Origin: Pseudarthrobacter oxydans
GTDB taxonomy: Bacteria > Actinomycetota > Actinomycetes > Actinomycetales > Micrococcaceae
DNA: 64,000 nt
Assembly: GCF_030812335.1 (NCBI RefSeq)
Contig: NZ_JAUSSN010000001.1
Coordinates: 1 to 64,000 of the forward strand
Direction: 5' to 3'
This document shows, in pieces, positions 17,029 to 25,701 of the stretch (positions are counted from its first letter, which is position 1; each line of letters starts with the position of its first letter). The position numbers and the translations under genes were made by a program. Under the pieces are notes generated by a model, which worked only from the letters and a program-made list of their open reading frames with translations, had not been told where the DNA came from and ran no database searches.

Positions 17029-18477
17029 TCAGTCCTTCTTGAGCGTGACGACCGGCAGGTACGCGGTGCGCGTGGAGCCGTCGATCTGTTCGAAGTCGAG
17101 GGTGTCCCACGCCTCACGGTCAAAGCCGGCACCCTCGTGCAGGGCGTGGGAGAGCAGGGCGCGGATCGAGTTGATGTGGCGTTCGCCGGGCGGGAGCTGC
17201 TCCCAGGCCTCGGCCAGGGTGGAGGCGCCGGCGAACGCGGCGCGGATCCCCGCGGGGCTGGCTTTGCCGGTCCGCGGCGAGCGCACCCGGTCCGAGTCGC
17301 TGAAGGCGATCGGGTCGGCCAGCTTGGGCGGGGCCGCGAACTCGTCCGGATCGAACAGCTTGACCATGGACAGGGACTCGAAGCCGGCGTTGAACAGCAC
17401 CGGGCCGCGGACCAGTCCGGGGCGTTCGCGCTCGTACGGCAGCGACCGGATGGCCTGCTCGGCCTCCCGGAGGACCTTGCGGAGCCGGACCGACTGGCGG
17501 AAGTCGTCGCTCTGGACGTACGTGTTCAGGCTTTCGCTGAGCTTGCCGTAAATCCGCTGGATCTGGCTGTGCTGGGTCCGCAGTTCCGCGACCAGGTTCT
17601 TCAGGGTCTCGCGTTCCTCATGGCTGAGGTCATCGGCGAACTGCCTGCTGAGCACCTCGCCGATCGCAGACCGGAACCGGAGCTGCTGTTGCGGATCCTC
17701 CAGGAACGCCGTGAAGGAACGGAACGTCCGCCCCTCGGGGCTCTGCCGGAGCCGCTTGTCTGCTTCCAGGACCTGGGCCATCGTGGCGCCCTTGCTGAGG
17801 GACTCCTCGATGATCTGGTTGCGGAGCTCGCCCACCAGTTCCTCGATCCGGTCACGCATCTTCTTGTAGTCCGCGGGCAGGCTCCCGGCGAGGTCCAGGA
17901 TATTCCCGGCGGCCTCCACGGCCTCCTCGTCGTCGAGCAGCCCGTCGAAGTCCCCCGAGCTGATGTCCTCGATCAGCTGGCGCCGTTCACCGATCTCTTC
18001 CTCCAGGGACTCCAGCCGGGCGCTCTGGTCCGGGTTCGTCTCATTGGCGAGCTTCTCGACGTCGCCCAGCAGCGTGCCGAGCCGCGACCCGTTGAGCGTG
18101 GAGCGTTCGCTGGAGAGGCTGTCCAGGAAAGCGATGACACGGGCGGCCGGTTCGGTGACCTCGTACACGATCTGCCCGGACTGGTTCCGCCGGGTCAGAA
18201 AGTTCTTGCGGGTCCACTCATCGCCGAACGTCTTCCCGTTCGCGGCGCCGCCCAGCCCCGGGTCCTGGCGGCGGAGCTGTTCAAGGAAGGCGTCGACGTC
18301 GGCGTGGAACTGTTCCAGCGGAAGCTGCGGCCGGGTGCGGGTGAAGGACGCCTGCAGCACGGCGATGACCCACGGCGCCGAGCGGGTCAGCGCCCAGGCG
18401 GGACCCTTGGTGAGGAGTTCGAGGTCCCTCAGCCGGGCGCTGATGGCGTCGGCGGAGGACAGGGCGGAGCGGGACAC
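17029..18477 (-). CDS. jetA: JetA/MksB: DUF3375 kleisin-like subunit
   Basis: 482 aa, matching the DUF3375 family length. The start [20 protein letters not shown] and the middle [20 protein letters not shown] are typical. It is the kleisin-like member that links SMC heads in Wadjet type I/MksB complexes. The GTG start is preceded by AGGAGG at the right spacing. It opens the jetA-jetB-jetC operon; tight spacing implies stoichiometric production. Confidence 0.88.
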   Translation of the reverse strand: MSRSALSSADAISARLRDLELLTKGPAWALTRSAPWVIAVLQASFTRTRPQLPLEQFHADVDAFLEQLRRQDPGLGGAANGKTFGDEWTRKNFLTRRNQSGQIVYEVTEPAARVIAFLDSLSSERSTLNGSRLGTLLGDVEKLANETNPDQSARLESLEEEIGERRQLIEDISSGDFDGLLDDEEAVEAAGNILDLAGSLPADYKKMRDRIEELVGELRNQIIEESLSKGATMAQVLEADKRLRQSPEGRTFRSFTAFLEDPQQQLRFRSAIGEVLSRQFADDLSHEERETLKNLVAELRTQHSQIQRIYGKLSESLNTYVQSDDFRQSVRLRKVLREAEQAIRSLPYERERPGLVRGPVLFNAGFESLSMVKLFDPDEFAAPPKLADPIAFSDSDRVRSPRTGKASPAGIRAAFAGASTLAEAWEQLPPGERHINSIRALLSHALHEGAGFDREAWDTLDFEQIDGSTRTAYLPVVTLKKD

Positions 18478-18664
18478 GCACCCTCCTTACGGCTGCCGTG
18501 GGATCTGGATCGGGCAGCGGATCAGGAAAACTGCCAGCTACAAGGTTAACGCAGGCCCCGGCTGTCCTCCCCGGCCGAGCGGCAGCGGCCCGCCGAAACC
18601 TCCCCGTGAGGCTACCGCAACCGCCCCGTGACCTACGCCCCGGTAGCATTTCGATCCCGTATCA

Positions 18665-18691
18665 AGAGTGACGGCACAGGCCGTCGACTCT
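18665..18691. repeat. Small inverted repeat between divergent genes
   Basis: AGAGTGACGGC (18665-18675) and GCCGTCGACTCT (18680-18691) pair with one extra base and a 4-nt loop. It lies between jetA and the plus-strand gene at 18761 and could be a regulatory or structural hairpin; no T-run follows. Confidence 0.4.
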
Positions 18692-18760
18692 GGCTAGCGC
18701 ACCTCCCGCACCCTACGCTCGGGCTACTGATTCAGCCGAAGCAATGGTGCAGGGGGAAGA

Positions 18761-19099
18761 ATGCAGTTCGACTTAAGCGCAGTGGAAACGGGAACGCTGG
18801 TGTTCATGGGAACGCTCGTGTTTGCCCTGGTGATCACCCTCTTTATGATGACGGCGTCGTTCGCGGCCCTCGTGCTGGTCGGCGTCGGGCGGCTTGCCTG
18901 GATCATCGCCTCGACGGTGCTGCTGGGCCTGGTCCATGGCATCAACCACCTCTGGGACCGGCTGGTCCACCACGCCTCCACGGTGGAGCTTCCGGGCGAC
19001 TTCGCCGGTGACTTCGTGGGGGATATCGCGGCGGAGATTATGGGCCAATCGGCCCCTAGTACCGGCACCTACCCGCGGGTAGTATTGCGGGACAGCTGA
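18761..19099 (+). CDS. Small two-helix membrane protein
   Basis: 112 aa. Two hydrophobic segments (about 11-38 and 41-62) are followed by a short cytoplasmic or external tail. The FMGTLVFALV...GVGRLAW pattern is shared with the protein at 22994-23677 (FLGTLAVALV...GLGRLAA), so they are paralogues. Function unknown. AGGGGGAAGA precedes the ATG. It is followed by an acyl-CoA dehydrogenase gene but with a 65-bp gap. Confidence 0.7.
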   Translation: MQFDLSAVETGTLVFMGTLVFALVITLFMMTASFAALVLVGVGRLAWIIASTVLLGLVHGINHLWDRLVHHASTVELPGDFAGDFVGDIAAEIMGQSAPSTGTYPRVVLRDS

Positions 19100-19164
19100 A
19101 GGGTCCTCCACCCACGGCGGATCCAGGGCTCGAGCCGGTGACCCCCGGTTAGAGGAGATGCCCG

Positions 19165-21177
19165 ATGAGCTCCGCCGTTGAGAATCCAGCAACCGACAAT
19201 CCCGCCGACAGCCCCGCCTCGGATGTCCCGGTCCCGCCCGAGACGATCGGCCCCGACGCCACCGCGGCCGACGCGCGGGCCATCAGCGAAGCCGCCCGCG
19301 AGACCAGCTGGGACCGGCCCAGTTTCGCCAAGGGCCTGTACCTGGGCAGCTTTGACCTCAGCCTGATCCACCCCTGGCCGGAAGCGCCGGCGGACGACGT
19401 CGAACGCGGGGAAGCGTTCATGGCCCGCCTGACCGCCTTCTGCCGCACGATGTCCGGGCGCGCCATCGAGCGCGATGCGCTGATCCCGGACGAGTACCTC
19501 AAGGGCCTCGCGGAACTCGGGGTCTTCGGCATGAAGATCCCCCGCGACTACGGCGGACTGGGCCTCTCGCTGGTGTACTACGGACGGGCGCTGGCGCTGC
19601 TGGGCTCCGTGCACCCCAGCCTCGGCGCGCTGATCTCCGCACACCAGTCCATTGGCGTCCCCGAGCCGGTCAAAGTCTTCGGCACCCCCGCGCAGAAACA
19701 GGAATACCTGCCGCGCTGCGCCGCCGGCGCCATCACCGCGTTCCTGCTGACCGAGCCCGACGTCGGCAGCGACCCCGCCCGGATGGGCAGCACCGCCGTC
19801 CCTTCGGACGACGGCGAGTCCTACGTCCTGGACGGCGTGAAGCTCTGGACCACCAACGGGGTCATCGCCGAACTCGTGGTGGTCATGGCGGTGGTCCCCT
19901 CCCGCACCGACGCTGACGGCACGGTCCACAAGGGCGGCATCAGCGCCTTCGTCGTCGAGATGGACTCCCCCGGTATCACGGTGGAAAACCGCAACGCCTT
20001 CATGGGCCTGCGCGGCATCGAGAACGGCGTCACCCGCTTCCACCAGGTCCGGGTGCCCGCGGCCAACCGGCTGGGCCGCGAGGGCCAGGGCCTGAAAATC
20101 GCCCTCACCACGCTCAACACCGGCCGGCTCGCGCTTCCGGCGCTCTGCGTCGGCTCCGGGCGGTGGAGCCTGAAGATCGCCCGTCAGTGGTCCAATGCCC
20201 GCACCCAGTGGGGCCGGCCGGTGGGCCAGCATGAAGCCGTCGGCAAGAAAATCGCCTTCATTGCGGCCAGCGCGTTCGCCCTGGACGCCGTCTTCGAGCT
20301 GTCCGCCGAAATGGCCGACGCCGGGCAGAAGGACGTCCGGATCGAGGCGGCCCTGGCCAAGCTGTGGTCCACCGAGATCAGCTGCCGGATCGCCGACGAG
20401 CTGGTGCAGATCCGCGGCGGCCGCGGCTTCGAAACGGCGGACTCACTGGAGGCCCGCGGCGAGCGCGCCGTGCCGGCCGAGCAGCAGCTCCGCGACTTGC
20501 GGATCAACCGGATTTTCGAGGGATCCTCGGAGATCATGAAACTGCTGATCGCCCGGGAGGCCGTGGACGCGCACCTCGCAGCCGCCGGCGACCTCGCCTC
20601 CGAGGACGCGAGCCTGTCCAACAAAGCCCGCGCCGCCGTCGGCGCGTCCGGTTTCTACGCGAAGTGGCTGCCCAAGCTCGTCGCCGGCGCGGGCATGGAC
20701 CCGCGTTCCTACAGCGACTTCGGCCGGCTCGCGAAGCAGCTGCGCTTCGTCGAGCGGTCCTCCCGGCGGCTGGCCCGGCAGACCTTCTACGGGATGGGAC
20801 GGTGGCAGGCGAAGCTGGAGCACAAGCAGGCATTCCTGGGCCGGATTGTGGACATCGGGGCCGAACTGTTCGCGATGGCCGCCGCCTGCTCCCGGGCGGA
20901 AATGCTGCTGCGGACCTCCCCGGAGAAAGGCGCCTCCGCCTATGAACTTGCCGAGGCGTTCTGCGAACAGGCCCGGGTGCGGGTGGATGAATACTTCGAC
21001 CAGCTCTGGAGGAATACCGACGACGGCGACCATGTGCTCGCCCGCAAGGTCCTGGCCGGCGACTACGAGTGGCTGGAGGCCGGAGTCCTGGACCAGTCCG
21101 AAGGCACCGGACCCTGGATTGCCGACGCCGGCCCCCGCGCGTCGGTGAAGGCGAACCTGCACCGGAAGTACCGCTGA
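19165..21177 (+). CDS. Acyl-CoA dehydrogenase family protein
   Basis: 670 aa, longer than the usual 380-400 because of an N-terminal extension of about 90 residues and a C-terminal domain after about 470, as in FadE-like and very-long-chain types. The core shows MKIPRDYGGLGLS, FLLTEPDVGSDP, WTTNG (flavin contact), LNTGRLALPALC and IRGGRGFETADS with IFEGSSEIMKLLIAREAVD. It would catalyse FAD-dependent alpha,beta-dehydrogenation of an acyl-CoA. Chain-length preference cannot be read from sequence. Start ATG preceded by GAGGAGATGCCCG. Confidence 0.92.
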   Translation: MSSAVENPATDNPADSPASDVPVPPETIGPDATAADARAISEAARETSWDRPSFAKGLYLGSFDLSLIHPWPEAPADDVERGEAFMARLTAFCRTMSGRAIERDALIPDEYLKGLAELGVFGMKIPRDYGGLGLSLVYYGRALALLGSVHPSLGALISAHQSIGVPEPVKVFGTPAQKQEYLPRCAAGAITAFLLTEPDVGSDPARMGSTAVPSDDGESYVLDGVKLWTTNGVIAELVVVMAVVPSRTDADGTVHKGGISAFVVEMDSPGITVENRNAFMGLRGIENGVTRFHQVRVPAANRLGREGQGLKIALTTLNTGRLALPALCVGSGRWSLKIARQWSNARTQWGRPVGQHEAVGKKIAFIAASAFALDAVFELSAEMADAGQKDVRIEAALAKLWSTEISCRIADELVQIRGGRGFETADSLEARGERAVPAEQQLRDLRINRIFEGSSEIMKLLIAREAVDAHLAAAGDLASEDASLSNKARAAVGASGFYAKWLPKLVAGAGMDPRSYSDFGRLAKQLRFVERSSRRLARQTFYGMGRWQAKLEHKQAFLGRIVDIGAELFAMAAACSRAEMLLRTSPEKGASAYELAEAFCEQARVRVDEYFDQLWRNTDDGDHVLARKVLAGDYEWLEAGVLDQSEGTGPWIADAGPRASVKANLHRKYR

Positions 21178-21344
21178 TCGGGCGCCCCGGGCACTCCCCC
21201 GCCACTCCAAAAATAGTAAGCATCCTTGCTACCTTTGACTGCCCGTGATTAGGTGGACCCGAGGCCTGCAACAACGGCCTCCGCCTTGCGGTGCCCGGCC
21301 CAAACAATGGGTGCGGGTCATTCATTGAAAGTGAGCAGTCCCCC

Positions 21345-22214
21345 ATGAGCAACCCAACAGGCCCCGAAGATCGCACTTCCCGGCCCGCCCGTGACGAGGA
21401 TGGGGCTGTGAACCAGGACGCCCGGATCCACGACGCCCGGCAGGATGCTGCCCGCCCCGACACCGCCGGCACCAGCGACACCCGCGTCATCCCGACCGGA
21501 GCAGCGACCGAGGCCCCCACGCGGAGCCATGCCGCGGTCCGCCCGGAACCGACCCGCAGCCAGCCCGTCACCGCCGTGCGCCATGACGAGCCCGCTCGGG
21601 CCACCCCCGCCGCGGACACCATGGTCGAAGAGGTGCCCACCCGGGAAACCGTGGTGGCCCGTGAAAGGGAGCAGTTCGGCGGCATCCAGGTCGGATCAGC
21701 GTTCTTCGGCTGGCTCGCCGCCACCGGCATGGCTGTGCTGCTGACCGCCCTCGTGGCCGCCGCCGGCACCGCCGTCGGCCTCGCCACCAACACGGACGTC
21801 AACGCTACGGTCGCCTCCGGCAACGAAACCGTGGGACTCGTCGGCATCATTGTGCTGCTGGTGATCCTGTTCGTGTCCTACTTCGCCGGCGGCTACGTCG
21901 CCGGCCGGATGGCCCGCTTCAACGGCGCCAAGCAGGGGTTCATGGTGTGGGTCTGGGCCCTCATCGCCGCGGTCGTCATCGCGATTCTCGGCGTGGTGGC
22001 GGGCCAGCAGTACAACATCCTGGCCCAGCTCAACGCCTTCCCTCGCATCCCGGTCAACGAGGGCGAACTGACCACCACGAGCATCATCGCAGCAGTTGTG
22101 GTGGCCGCGGTGGCCCTGGTCGGCGCCGTCCTCGGCGGCACCGCCGGCATGCATTTCCACCGCAAGGTGGATCGGGCCGGGTTCGCCCCGGTCGACACCG
22201 TCGAGGATCGCTAG
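21345..22214 (+). CDS. Conserved membrane protein with disordered N-terminal half
   Basis: 289 aa. Residues 1-110 are hydrophilic, proline/alanine/arginine-rich and probably disordered. About 115-285 carry four transmembrane helices (GWLAATGMAVLLTALVAA; IIVLLVILFVSYFAGGYVAG; VWVWALIAAVVIAILGVV; AAVVVAAVALVGAVLGGTAG). No catalytic motif was recognised. The start MSNPTGPEDR was preferred over an upstream in-frame start at 21291. A strong bidirectional hairpin terminator follows. Confidence 0.65.
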   Translation: MSNPTGPEDRTSRPARDEDGAVNQDARIHDARQDAARPDTAGTSDTRVIPTGAATEAPTRSHAAVRPEPTRSQPVTAVRHDEPARATPAADTMVEEVPTRETVVAREREQFGGIQVGSAFFGWLAATGMAVLLTALVAAAGTAVGLATNTDVNATVASGNETVGLVGIIVLLVILFVSYFAGGYVAGRMARFNGAKQGFMVWVWALIAAVVIAILGVVAGQQYNILAQLNAFPRIPVNEGELTTTSIIAAVVVAAVALVGAVLGGTAGMHFHRKVDRAGFAPVDTVEDR

Positions 22215-22235
22215 GCCGGCAGGCAGCCGTCCACG

Positions 22236-22279
22236 ACCTGCCGGACGCCGGGCAAAACGTTGCCCGGCGTCCGGCAGGT
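22236..22279. terminator. Bidirectional hairpin terminator
   Basis: Two perfect 20-bp arms (22236-22255 and 22260-22279) around the loop AACG, with GTTT to the right. It lies between two convergent genes ending at 22214 and 22310, so it can terminate both. Confidence 0.8.
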
Positions 22280-22309
22280 GTTTAAGCGTCGGGCGCCCAG
22301 CCCGGCCGT

Positions 22310-22768
22310 TCAGCCGAACTCAACGGCGCCTGGGTCTGTGACAACGTCCACGTAATACCAGCGGCGCTCGACCCGCGCGAAGCGGCTCGTCTCGTGGTGG
22401 ACGCCGCGTTCGCCGCCGTGCCGGAAGTGGGCCTTGAACTCAACCGTCCCTTCGCTGTCCAGAGGGCCGCCGCGGGACGTGGACAGGATGTCCAGCCGCC
22501 GCCACTGCAGGTCCGGGTCCAGGTCAAGTTCGGCAGGCCGGGTCTCCGGGTGCCAGGTCCGCAGGAGGTAGCCGGCGTCCAGCACGACGAAAGCGCTGTA
22601 GCGGGAGCGCATCAGTTGTTCCGCCGTCGGGGCCTCAGCCAGGCCGTCGTGGAAGCGCCCGCAGCACTCGCCGTACTGTTCCCCGGACAGGCAGGGGCAG
22701 TTGCCCCGGAACGGGGCCCGCGCAGGCTGGGCATTGGCTTCCGGAGGGCCGGCGGCTGGGGGCGTCAC
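22310..22768 (-). CDS. YchJ-family SEC-C protein
   Basis: 152 aa. The N-terminal SEC-C zinc-binding motif NCPCLSGEQYGECC is followed by the YchJ-type domain with LMRSRYSAFV, TWHPETRP and VEFKAHFRHGG. Function is unproven; SEC-C motifs bind zinc and often mediate protein or RNA contacts. The GTG start was chosen because AAAGGA lies 5 nt before it; no in-frame ATG fits better. Stand-alone gene, convergent with the membrane protein to its left. Confidence 0.85.
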   Translation of the reverse strand: MTPPAAGPPEANAQPARAPFRGNCPCLSGEQYGECCGRFHDGLAEAPTAEQLMRSRYSAFVVLDAGYLLRTWHPETRPAELDLDPDLQWRRLDILSTSRGGPLDSEGTVEFKAHFRHGGERGVHHETSRFARVERRWYYVDVVTDPGAVEFG

Positions 22769-22993
22769 ATGTGTCCTTTCCGGAGGCCGGACGACGCCGG
22801 CAGGGCTCCCTCCGACTATAGACGCACGGTCCCGCGGGGCCGACGCGGCGGAACGGATAACAGCTTTGACACGACTCCGTGAAGAGGCCGCGGGGCTGCG
22901 TGTCCGTGGGAAAAAGTCCGTATGGTTAAGGGGTGTTGTTGCCCGCCGGTTGTGGCGGGAAGCGTCGCGGTAAGGCCAGCCAGGAGAGGTGAA

Positions 22994-23677
22994 ATGGAAG
23001 ATCCGACAACCATCGCCCTCAATCTGACTTTCCTCGGGACCCTGGCAGTGGCGCTCGTCATGTTCTTCGGCCTTTTCCTTGTCTTTGTGGCCACGCTGGT
23101 GTTCGCGGGCCTCGGCCGGCTGGCCGCCGTGACCGTCATGGCGGTGGGACGCGGGCTGTTCCGCACCGCGCGCAGCACCGCCGAAACCGTCCAGCGGGAC
23201 CGCCCGGTCCGGACTCCGGGGGCCACCCAAGAGTCCCGGCCGCCGAAAGCTGTTCAACCGGCAAAGGCGGCCAGGCCGGCCAAACCCGCCAAGACGGAAC
23301 CCGCCCTGTCGCCGGACTGGGTTGCCGCCGTCGCGCAGGCCGATGCCCGCGCCGCTGCCCGGGCCAAGGCGGAAGCAGCCCCGGCCGTCAAGGTCTCGGT
23401 CCGCGAACTGCCCAGCCCCACGGCTCCGGCGCAGGACGTCGCGGCAGTGGCACCGCTCGTGGAGTCAGCCACGGACCGGAACGGCCAGCTCGGCACAGTC
23501 CCGCCGGCCTTCAAGAAGGCCCCGATGCCCGTTGCGCAGTCAGTGCTGGACACCGGCTCGCTGGTCTCCCTGCACGGCCGTCCCCCGCTGCCCCGGAAGC
23601 CCCTGAACGAACAACCGTCCACGCCCCAAATCAATCAGGCACCCGAGTCGCGGGCCCAGGAGCGCAAAGCCGGCTGA
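22994..23677 (+). CDS. Small membrane protein with long disordered tail
   Basis: 227 aa. One long hydrophobic region (about 8-58, likely two helices) is followed by about 160 residues rich in Ala, Pro, Lys and Arg. The membrane part matches the 112-aa protein at 18761-19099 (F[LM]GTL..ALV... G.GRLA). Function unknown. GGAGAGG lies 3 nt before the ATG. The tail looks disordered and is likely cytoplasmic by the positive charge rule, which is inference. Confidence 0.65.
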   Translation: MEDPTTIALNLTFLGTLAVALVMFFGLFLVFVATLVFAGLGRLAAVTVMAVGRGLFRTARSTAETVQRDRPVRTPGATQESRPPKAVQPAKAARPAKPAKTEPALSPDWVAAVAQADARAAARAKAEAAPAVKVSVRELPSPTAPAQDVAAVAPLVESATDRNGQLGTVPPAFKKAPMPVAQSVLDTGSLVSLHGRPPLPRKPLNEQPSTPQINQAPESRAQERKAG

Positions 23678-23705
23678 GGCCTTACCCCCAGGCAGTCAAG
23701 TCGGC

Positions 23706-23711
23706 TAGGTT
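23706..23711 (+). promoter_or_regulatory. -10 box, aldo/keto reductase (leaderless)
   Basis: TAGGTT, 7 nt before the ATG at 23719, with no Shine-Dalgarno. Confidence 0.45.
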
Positions 23712-23718
23712 GAAACCC

Positions 23719-24723
23719 ATGGAATTCAGATACCTCGGGAACAGCGGCTTCAAGATCTCGGAAATCACCTTCGGCAACTGGCTCACGCACGGCTCGCAGG
23801 TGGAAAACGAGGTCGCCACCCAGTGCGTCCGGGCAGCCCTCGACGCCGGTATCAGCACCTTCGACACCGCCGACGTCTACGCCAACACGGCCGCGGAGAC
23901 CGTGCTGGGCAAGGCCCTCCAGGACGAGCGGCGCGAGTCGCTGGAAATCTTCACGAAGGTCTTCGGCCCCACCGGCCCCAAGGGCCACAACGATCTTGGC
24001 CTGTCCCGCAAGCACATCCTGGAGGCCATCAACGGCTCCCTCACCCGGCTGCAGACCGACTACGTGGACCTCTACCAGGCCCACCGCTACGACTACGAAA
24101 CCCCGCTGGAAGAGACCATGCAGGCCTTCGCGGACGTCGTGCGGCAGGGCAAGGCCCTCTACATCGGCGTCAGCGAGTGGACGGCCGGCCAGATCCGCGA
24201 CGGCCATGCCCTGGCCAAGGAACTCGGCTTCCAGCTGATCTCCAACCAGCCGCAGTACTCCATGCTGTGGCGGGTCATCGAGGCTGAGGTGATTCCGACG
24301 TCCGAGGAACTGGGCCTTTCCCAGATCGTCTGGTCGCCGATGGCGCAGGGGGTGCTGAGCGGGAAGTACCACCCCGGCAAGCCGTCCCCGGAGGGCAGCC
24401 GCGCCACGGATGACAAGGGCGGCTCGAAGATGATCGAGCGCTGGATGTCCACCGAGGTCCTCACCGGCGTGCAGCAGCTCAAGCCCATCGCCGAGGAGGC
24501 CGGGCTCACCATGGCCCAGTTGAGCATCGCCTGGGTGTTGCAGAACCAGAACGTGGCCTCCGCCATCATGGGCGCTTCCCGGCCGGAGCAGATCGAGAAG
24601 AACGTGGCGGCCGCGGGCGTGAAACTGGACGCCGGGATCATGGAGAAAATCGACGCCGCGATCGGCTCACTGGCCGAACGCGACCCGGCGCAGACCAAGT
24701 CGCCCGCGTCCCGGGAGGGTTAG
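23719..24723 (+). CDS. Aldo/keto reductase, KCNAB/YghZ-like
   Basis: 334 aa. The catalytic tetrad is visible: Asp and Tyr in FDTADVYANT, Lys in EIFTKVFGP and His in YQAHRYD. NADPH-contact residues occur in the C-terminal NVASAIMGASRPEQIEKN. Similar to beta-subunit-like aldo/keto reductases such as YghZ, which reduce aldehydes including methylglyoxal. The start MEFRYLGNSG is the family N-terminus; a TTG three codons upstream is less likely. It is followed 4 nt later by an NmrA-type gene, probably co-transcribed. Confidence 0.9.
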   Translation: MEFRYLGNSGFKISEITFGNWLTHGSQVENEVATQCVRAALDAGISTFDTADVYANTAAETVLGKALQDERRESLEIFTKVFGPTGPKGHNDLGLSRKHILEAINGSLTRLQTDYVDLYQAHRYDYETPLEETMQAFADVVRQGKALYIGVSEWTAGQIRDGHALAKELGFQLISNQPQYSMLWRVIEAEVIPTSEELGLSQIVWSPMAQGVLSGKYHPGKPSPEGSRATDDKGGSKMIERWMSTEVLTGVQQLKPIAEEAGLTMAQLSIAWVLQNQNVASAIMGASRPEQIEKNVAAAGVKLDAGIMEKIDAAIGSLAERDPAQTKSPASREG

Positions 24724-24727
24724 GCCC

Positions 24728-25582
24728 GTGACCGCCGGGCCCTCGCTCGCCGTCACCGGTTCCACCGGGCACCTGGGCGGCCTGGTGGCCCGGCAGCTGG
24801 CCGACGCTGGCAGCCCGCAGCGGCTGCTCGTGCGCGACCTCGGCCGGGCGCCGGAGCTGGAAGACGCCGTCCCCGCCGTCGTGACCTACGCCGATCCGGT
24901 CCTCGCCAGGGCAGCCCTCGAGGGGGTGAAGACGCTCTTTATGGTCTCCGCCGCCGAGGCCGAGGACCGGCTGCAGCAGCACTGCACCTTTGTGGACGCG
25001 GCGGCCGCTGCCGGCGTGCAGCACATCGTCTACACCTCATTCTTCGGCGCGGCAGCGGATTCGACCTTCACCCTGGGCCGGGACCACTTCGCCACCGAGG
25101 AGCGGATCAAGGGCTCGGGGATGGACTACACCTTCCTGCGGGACAACTTCTACCTGGACTTCCTGCCGCTGCTGGCCGGCGAGGACGGCGTTATCCGCGG
25201 ACCGGCCGGGGACGGCGTCATGGCGGCCGTTGCCCGGGCGGACGTCGCCCGTTCCGCCGTGACCGTGCTCCGGGACCCGGCCCTGCACATCGGCAGGACC
25301 TACGACCTCACCGGCCCCGAGGATCTCTCCCTGGCCCGGGCCGCGGAACTCCTCACTGCCGGGACCGGCCGGACCATCACGTTCCACAACGAGACGGTCG
25401 AGGAGGCCTACGCCTCGCGGGCACCCTATGGCGCGCCGCGCTGGCAGGTGGACGCCTGGGTGAGCACCTACACGGCGATCGCCGCCGGAGAACTCGCCGG
25501 GCCGACGTCAGCCGTGCACGAGCTCACCGGCCGCGAACCGCTGGGCCTGGCGCAGTTCCTGGCCGAGTCGCACACGATCTAA
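24728..25582 (+). CDS. NmrA-like NAD(P)-binding oxidoreductase (QorB-like)
   Basis: 284 aa. Glycine-rich nucleotide-binding motif TGSTGHLGGLVARQL near residues 9-23, then VVTYADPVLARAALEGV, and YTSFFGAAADSTFTLGRDH, typical of atypical SDRs of the NmrA/QorB type acting on quinones or sensing the redox state. The classical Tyr-x-x-x-Lys is not evident. The GTG start lies 4 nt after the preceding aldo/keto reductase, pointing to a two-gene operon. Confidence 0.87.
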   Translation: MTAGPSLAVTGSTGHLGGLVARQLADAGSPQRLLVRDLGRAPELEDAVPAVVTYADPVLARAALEGVKTLFMVSAAEAEDRLQQHCTFVDAAAAAGVQHIVYTSFFGAAADSTFTLGRDHFATEERIKGSGMDYTFLRDNFYLDFLPLLAGEDGVIRGPAGDGVMAAVARADVARSAVTVLRDPALHIGRTYDLTGPEDLSLARAAELLTAGTGRTITFHNETVEEAYASRAPYGAPRWQVDAWVSTYTAIAAGELAGPTSAVHELTGREPLGLAQFLAESHTI

Positions 25583-25701
25583 CCGCCTGCGGGCGGCTAC
25601 CGGGCCGGGCCAGTATTGACGGCTTCCGGGCTGCGGCGTAGACCTGAAGACAGGTGTCACCGGTCCACAACCGGGCCGGTCCGGAGCAGAATCGCAGTGC
25701 C

